Below, one piece after another: positions 13,963 to 17,210 of a stretch of DNA of 17,210 nt (its first letter is position 1; every line of letters starts with the position of its first letter). A program made the translations under genes and the position numbers. The stretch is from the NCBI GenBank assembly GCA_949538655.1, contig CATISE010000074.1:1-17210 (forward strand). Direction: 5' to 3'. The DNA comes from Marine Group II euryarchaeote MED-G33. Lineage in GTDB: Archaea > Thermoplasmatota > Poseidoniia > Poseidoniales > Thalassarchaeaceae. The notes beneath the pieces are model-generated. The model worked only from the letters and a program-made list of their open reading frames with translations, had not been told where the DNA came from and ran no database searches.

Positions 13963-15141
13963 ATGAGCGAAGAGAACGGCAAGGATGTCCTCTTTGAGGT
14001 CACCGAAGACCACCTTGATACCGGTTTGCGTGGAATCCCTGTCGGAACATGCCGAACCTCGTTCGTCGATCCCAAGAAAGGAGTCCATTACTGTGGCTAT
14101 CCTGTCGGTGATTTGGCCGACATGGACCCAGAAGACGTCATCTTCCTTTTGTTTGAAAAACGATTGCCCAACCGACAGGAATCACAAGACTTCCGTCATG
14201 AATTGGCACAACGTGCAGCACGTCTACCGACAGGTGCTCTCCGAGTTCTAGAGTCTCTAACCCCTAGTGCGGGCCACCCCATGGATTGGCTTAGTATTGG
14301 AATTCAGGCTCTCGGTGTTGCTGAGACAACCGGGGATATTCGGGCTGATGGCCTCAATCTGATTTCTCGTATGCCTGAACTCATGGCTACTATTTTCCGC
14401 CTACGCGGGGGCCGAGGTCTACCAGAAGTAGGCAGCCAACCCGAGCTTGGTATGGTCGAAAACTTCGTGCATCTACTTGGAATTGAAGGTGACGAAGCAG
14501 AACGCATGACTCGCACACTACGGGTTTTCCTCGTACTCCATATGGATCATGGAGGTGGAAACCTGTCTACATTTACAGGAAAAGCCGTCGCGAGTGGTTG
14601 GGCCAGCCTCTATGCCTCAATCTCTAGTGCAATGAATGCTCTTTCAGGTCCACTTCATGGTCGGGCGAACCAATCCTGCCTTGAATTTGTACAGCGAATT
14701 GGCACATCTGATGAGGCAGAAGTTGAATCATTTGTTCGTAAGGAATTGGCTGCCCGCCGACCCATTTACGGATTCGGTCATGCCGTATTACGTGCTGAAG
14801 ATCCAAGAGCTGCTGCCCAATTCAAACTCGGTGAAGAAATTTGTCCAGATGATGAAAACTTCCAGGTTGTCAAGGCATTGCGAGTTGTCGCTCCGAGGGT
14901 TCTGAGTGAGAACCCCAAGATTAGCAACCCCAATGCAAACGTCGACATTGCATCCGGTACTCTTCTCAATGCAGTCGGATTCCACAAACCGGATTATTAC
15001 ACGACATTCTTTGGGTGGGCACGTGTTGCTGGAATCTCTGCTCAAATTCTCGATGAGAGAAATGCTCGTGGTGGACGTGGGACCCCGATTTACCGTCCCA
15101 AGTATTACGCAGCAGACCCAACGATTCGGCGACTCGATTAA
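13963..15141 (+). CDS. gltA: Citrate synthase (mitochondrial-like type)
   Basis: Condenses acetyl-CoA and oxaloacetate into citrate, the entry step of the TCA cycle. Length is 392. By reference to the pig enzyme, the catalytic residues are His232 (GPLHGRAN), His273 (GFGHAVLR) and Asp328 (NVDIASG); oxaloacetate contacts are His196 (DHGGGN), Arg282 (DPR) and Arg354 (GWAR). The order and wording of motifs (AAMN.LSGPLHG.ANQ, YYTTFFGWAR.., VLHMDHGGGN) match the mitochondrial/eukaryotic type rather than the short bacterial type. Compared with pig, the HEGGNVSAH motif has changed to HGGGNLSTF, so Glu239 and His246 are replaced by Gly197 and Phe204. GAGGAGTG precedes the ATG. The stop shares TTAA with the convergent gene. 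Assignment is firm. Confidence 0.95.
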   Translation: MSEENGKDVLFEVTEDHLDTGLRGIPVGTCRTSFVDPKKGVHYCGYPVGDLADMDPEDVIFLLFEKRLPNRQESQDFRHELAQRAARLPTGALRVLESLTPSAGHPMDWLSIGIQALGVAETTGDIRADGLNLISRMPELMATIFRLRGGRGLPEVGSQPELGMVENFVHLLGIEGDEAERMTRTLRVFLVLHMDHGGGNLSTFTGKAVASGWASLYASISSAMNALSGPLHGRANQSCLEFVQRIGTSDEAEVESFVRKELAARRPIYGFGHAVLRAEDPRAAAQFKLGEEICPDDENFQVVKALRVVAPRVLSENPKISNPNANVDIASGTLLNAVGFHKPDYYTTFFGWARVAGISAQILDERNARGGRGTPIYRPKYYAADPTIRRLD

Positions 15142-16280
15142 TCGAAGTCCTTTCCTGAACCGCGGTGCCCCAACAATCGACTCATTTCCCAAGGCATTGT
15201 CTGCGGGCTTGAATCAGTAGCCAATTCATCAATTTCACGCTTCCAGTTCCATCGCTTACGCCAGATTGACAGGAATCCTCTTCGTTCAATATCTGTCAAC
15301 TCATGCCAAGGCGTAACCTCTCTTGCAGCTTCTTGAATCAAAGCCAAATGATCTGACGGGTCTGCATTTCTCAACAGATTTTCACGTTGTGAATCTAGAG
15401 GTTGGCTGGCCCAGCGTGTCCACCTTGCCCCTCCATCTGGGTGTGTAATGGTTTCAGGAGATGTATCATCAGTCATTCCAGTCAACCCTAGGTCGTGAAG
15501 AGAACTCTCAACTGCAATCGGTGCGGGCCAGACATAGGCTTGGTACCCTTTTCGGAGTCGATTCAAACGTCTCCCTGTGTAACCTTTCAATCCAAAGGTT
15601 CGACCCAGAGTGATATGTCGTGTTGCTCCATACACATATTCCAATGCACAGGGAAGAATAGGTGCTCCAACCATTTTCTGATGCTTCAAGTGAAAAGCGA
15701 GTGAAAGCCACATGAATGATGGCAAGGTGAGGATACGCTTCATTTTCTGGCCTCCAATTTCAGGAATCATCGGCTTCAATTGTGCAACTGGCCACCTAAC
15801 GTTAGCACGCGCACACGTGTGACGGAATTTTCGCTTGAATGAAATCAATACAACATTGGATTGTTGTAATCCCACCTCGTTGAGCATCGAATCAGCCAAT
15901 TTGGCCATGACCCTGGCATGTTTTTCTCGTTTCTTCGGCTTGACCGAACCAGCAATTTTGGAATTCGGGTGGGGCATCTTTAGTTCAACACATGCCACCT
16001 TGCCATGTTCTCTCCAAGAATGGGTGAATGCTTCGTCAGACAATAATTGCTCAAAGGTTTGAATCCCCACTTCCGCCAATTCGTCGGCAGTATGATCTTC
16101 GGTCCATTTTGACCCGCCGATTTGTTCAACCTGTGCCTTTGAAAGGTGATTGTTGTGAAACAGCACCAATTTTCCATCCATGGTCAATCGCATGTCGAAT
16201 TCGACACCATCGAATTCCGTCATTCCATGGCGGAGCGCATCGATTGAATTCTCAATCGGCTTCTCCCAATGACCGGACAT
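15138..16280 (-). CDS. Glycerophosphodiester phosphodiesterase-like protein with C-terminal GHRG motif
   Basis: This is a 380-residue relative of GDPD enzymes, which cleave glycerophosphodiesters in lipid turnover. Near the start are ENSIDALRHGMTEFDGVEFD (10-29; Glu27 and Asp29 are metal ligands in the family), MRLTMDGKLVLFHN (His42), and VELK (98-101). Further on comes a barrel-end segment AYVWPAP ... LGLTGMTDD (248-272). The usual first motif 'hGHRG....PENT' is not intact at the N-terminus, where MSGHWEKPIENS has only HW. A perfect LLGHRGSG is instead found at the C-terminus (369-376), just before the stop, so the barrel may be circularly permuted. The protein is longer than typical (about 250 residues), with an extra helical region at 285-365. 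ATG 16280 is the only start; a stop lies two codons upstream. Activity is unproven. Confidence 0.8.
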   Translation of the reverse strand: MSGHWEKPIENSIDALRHGMTEFDGVEFDMRLTMDGKLVLFHNNHLSKAQVEQIGGSKWTEDHTADELAEVGIQTFEQLLSDEAFTHSWREHGKVACVELKMPHPNSKIAGSVKPKKREKHARVMAKLADSMLNEVGLQQSNVVLISFKRKFRHTCARANVRWPVAQLKPMIPEIGGQKMKRILTLPSFMWLSLAFHLKHQKMVGAPILPCALEYVYGATRHITLGRTFGLKGYTGRRLNRLRKGYQAYVWPAPIAVESSLHDLGLTGMTDDTSPETITHPDGGARWTRWASQPLDSQRENLLRNADPSDHLALIQEAAREVTPWHELTDIERRGFLSIWRKRWNWKREIDELATDSSPQTMPWEMSRLLGHRGSGKDFD

Positions 16281-16358
16281 CGGCTATTGATGGTTGATAC
16301 CCATATTCAAGCGTCACCCTGCACCAAGCCTAAACACCGCCCGCAATCGTTTGTGTCT
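16281..16358. other. 78-bp divergent gap between GDPD-like and MFS genes
   Basis: This short gap holds the promoters of both flanking genes. A CATATT element (around 16301-16306) is the only AT-rich candidate and is weak. No hairpin, repeat or small ORF was seen in it. A GTG codon at 16353, in frame with the MFS gene, is an alternative start two codons before the chosen ATG. Confidence 0.4.
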
Positions 16359-17210
16359 ATGTCAGGTGAGAAGGACAAGGCAGTTCGTGGATACTGCATG
16401 TATGATTGGGGCAAATCCGCCTTTGAAACCAGCGTGACCGCAGCGATTCTTCCGCCTTGGTTCGCCTATCTATTCCTTGAAGCCAATGGCTTGACAACAA
16501 CAATCGCGAACATAGAACTCTCTGGCTCCGCCATGTGGTCCTATTCAGTAGCCCTAGGTACACTGATGGTCGCTTTTGTCAGCCCATCTTTGGGCGTGAT
16601 TGCAGATCGTCAGAAAATCAAAATGTGGTGGTTGAGAATTCTAACTTACGTTGGTGCGGGGTCAACTTTCCTCTTGGCATTGGCTGGAACCGACATGATC
16701 CCCATCAGCATGAAGTGGGCTTGGTTGATGGTCATGTTTGTGTTTGCAAATATTGGGCTCAACGGTGCGGGCGTATTCTACAATGCCTTGTTGCCTCATC
16801 TTGGAGACAATGATGAGATGGACGAGATTTCCAACAAGGCTTTCGCATACGGTTACTTTGGTGGTGGCCTCCTTTTGGTGTTTCACCTTTACCTTGTGAT
16901 GGGCCAAGATGGCGACTGGGTAATCCCGTTCTGTATGGCGTCATCTGGTGTTTGGTGGTTCGGATTTTCTCTATTAACGTTCAAGTGGGTCCCTGAACCT
17001 CCGATTGAAAATGAAATGGAGAAGATGAGTTTCAAGGCTACAACCATTTTTGCATTCAAAGAAGTCAGCTCAACACTATCCAAAAGGAAAGACTTCCGTA
17101 CACTATTTTTCTTCATGCTGGCCTATTTCCTATACATTGATGGAATCAATACAATCACAGCAATCGCAGGAATATTTGGTCCGGTTGTATTGGGTTTGAC
17201 GACAACCGAT
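16359..17210 (+). CDS. MFS transporter, UMF1 (Atg22-like) family (3' partial)
   Basis: Major facilitator membrane transporter of the UMF1 group. 284 residues are visible and the frame is open to the window end; the full family protein is around 400-440. The signature start GYCMYDWGKSAFETSVTAAI (11-30) matches the 'YDWANSAY.T.V' motif of UMF1. A MFS motif-A-like loop follows the second helix (SLGVIADRQKIK). FYNALLPHLGDNDEMDEISNKAFAYGYFGGG corresponds to the 'yNs.LP.i.....iS..GfA.GY.Gg' element. About seven hydrophobic segments can be counted. The substrate is unknown; the bacterial members are often labelled amino-acid or permease exporters without evidence. It is divergent from the GDPD-like gene across 78 bp. 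Confidence 0.88.
   Translation, partial: MSGEKDKAVRGYCMYDWGKSAFETSVTAAILPPWFAYLFLEANGLTTTIANIELSGSAMWSYSVALGTLMVAFVSPSLGVIADRQKIKMWWLRILTYVGAGSTFLLALAGTDMIPISMKWAWLMVMFVFANIGLNGAGVFYNALLPHLGDNDEMDEISNKAFAYGYFGGGLLLVFHLYLVMGQDGDWVIPFCMASSGVWWFGFSLLTFKWVPEPPIENEMEKMSFKATTIFAFKEVSSTLSKRKDFRTLFFFMLAYFLYIDGINTITAIAGIFGPVVLGLTTTD

Noticed and set aside
1..17210. CRISPR array, insertion sequence, prophage or integron
   Set aside because: No direct-repeat array, transposase, integrase or terminal inverted repeats were found; the genes are mostly housekeeping.

Overview
The window looks like a densely packed archaeal chromosome segment. The best fit is a planktonic euryarchaeon of the Thermoplasmatota / Marine Group II (Poseidoniales) type. 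The evidence is a CTP-dependent riboflavin kinase of the archaeal DUF120 family, a DUF835 protein, archaeal TATA-like elements with AGGAGGTG-like ribosome binding sites, acidic proteins with DDDGDG motifs, and gaps often under 30 bp. The lineage is an inference; no rRNA or tRNA gene is present to settle it.

Layout. Positions 1-4941 are a plus-strand run: the end of an ABC-2 type permease, an unknown soluble protein with six consecutive tryptophans, a four-helix membrane protein with a PH-like domain, a TPR protein and the tRNA pseudouridine synthase TruA. Positions 4928-6303 are a minus-strand pair, a PqqB-like metallo-beta-lactamase-fold hydrolase and the riboflavin kinase, joined by an ATGA overlap. 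A PLP enzyme of the KBL/BioF family follows at 6332-7558 (+). Positions 7559-9376 are three small minus-strand genes: DUF309 and two membrane proteins with acidic tails.

The most interesting part is 9377-13391. A structured 143-bp leader is followed by two genes joined by an ATGA overlap and a perfect AAGGAGG site. The first encodes a PATAN(DUF4388)-like + DUF835 protein with a three-copy 'AASRA' repeat. The second encodes an AAA+ ATPase whose core closely resembles bacterial DnaA/Hda, but without the DnaA-box-binding domain. Archaea normally use Orc1/Cdc6, so a DnaA-like ATPase coupled to a sensory-type protein may be an undescribed two-component module.

Positions 13403-15141 hold a divergent pair, a YkgJ-type cysteine-cluster protein and a citrate synthase of the mitochondrial-like type, with facing TATA elements between them. 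At 15138-16280 (-) there is a glycerophosphodiesterase-like protein whose 'GHRG' signature sits at the C-terminus, as if circularly permuted. The window ends inside a UMF1-family MFS transporter (16359-17210, +).

No insertion sequence, CRISPR array, tRNA, rRNA or integrase was seen. No gene-free stretch exceeds 143 bp.
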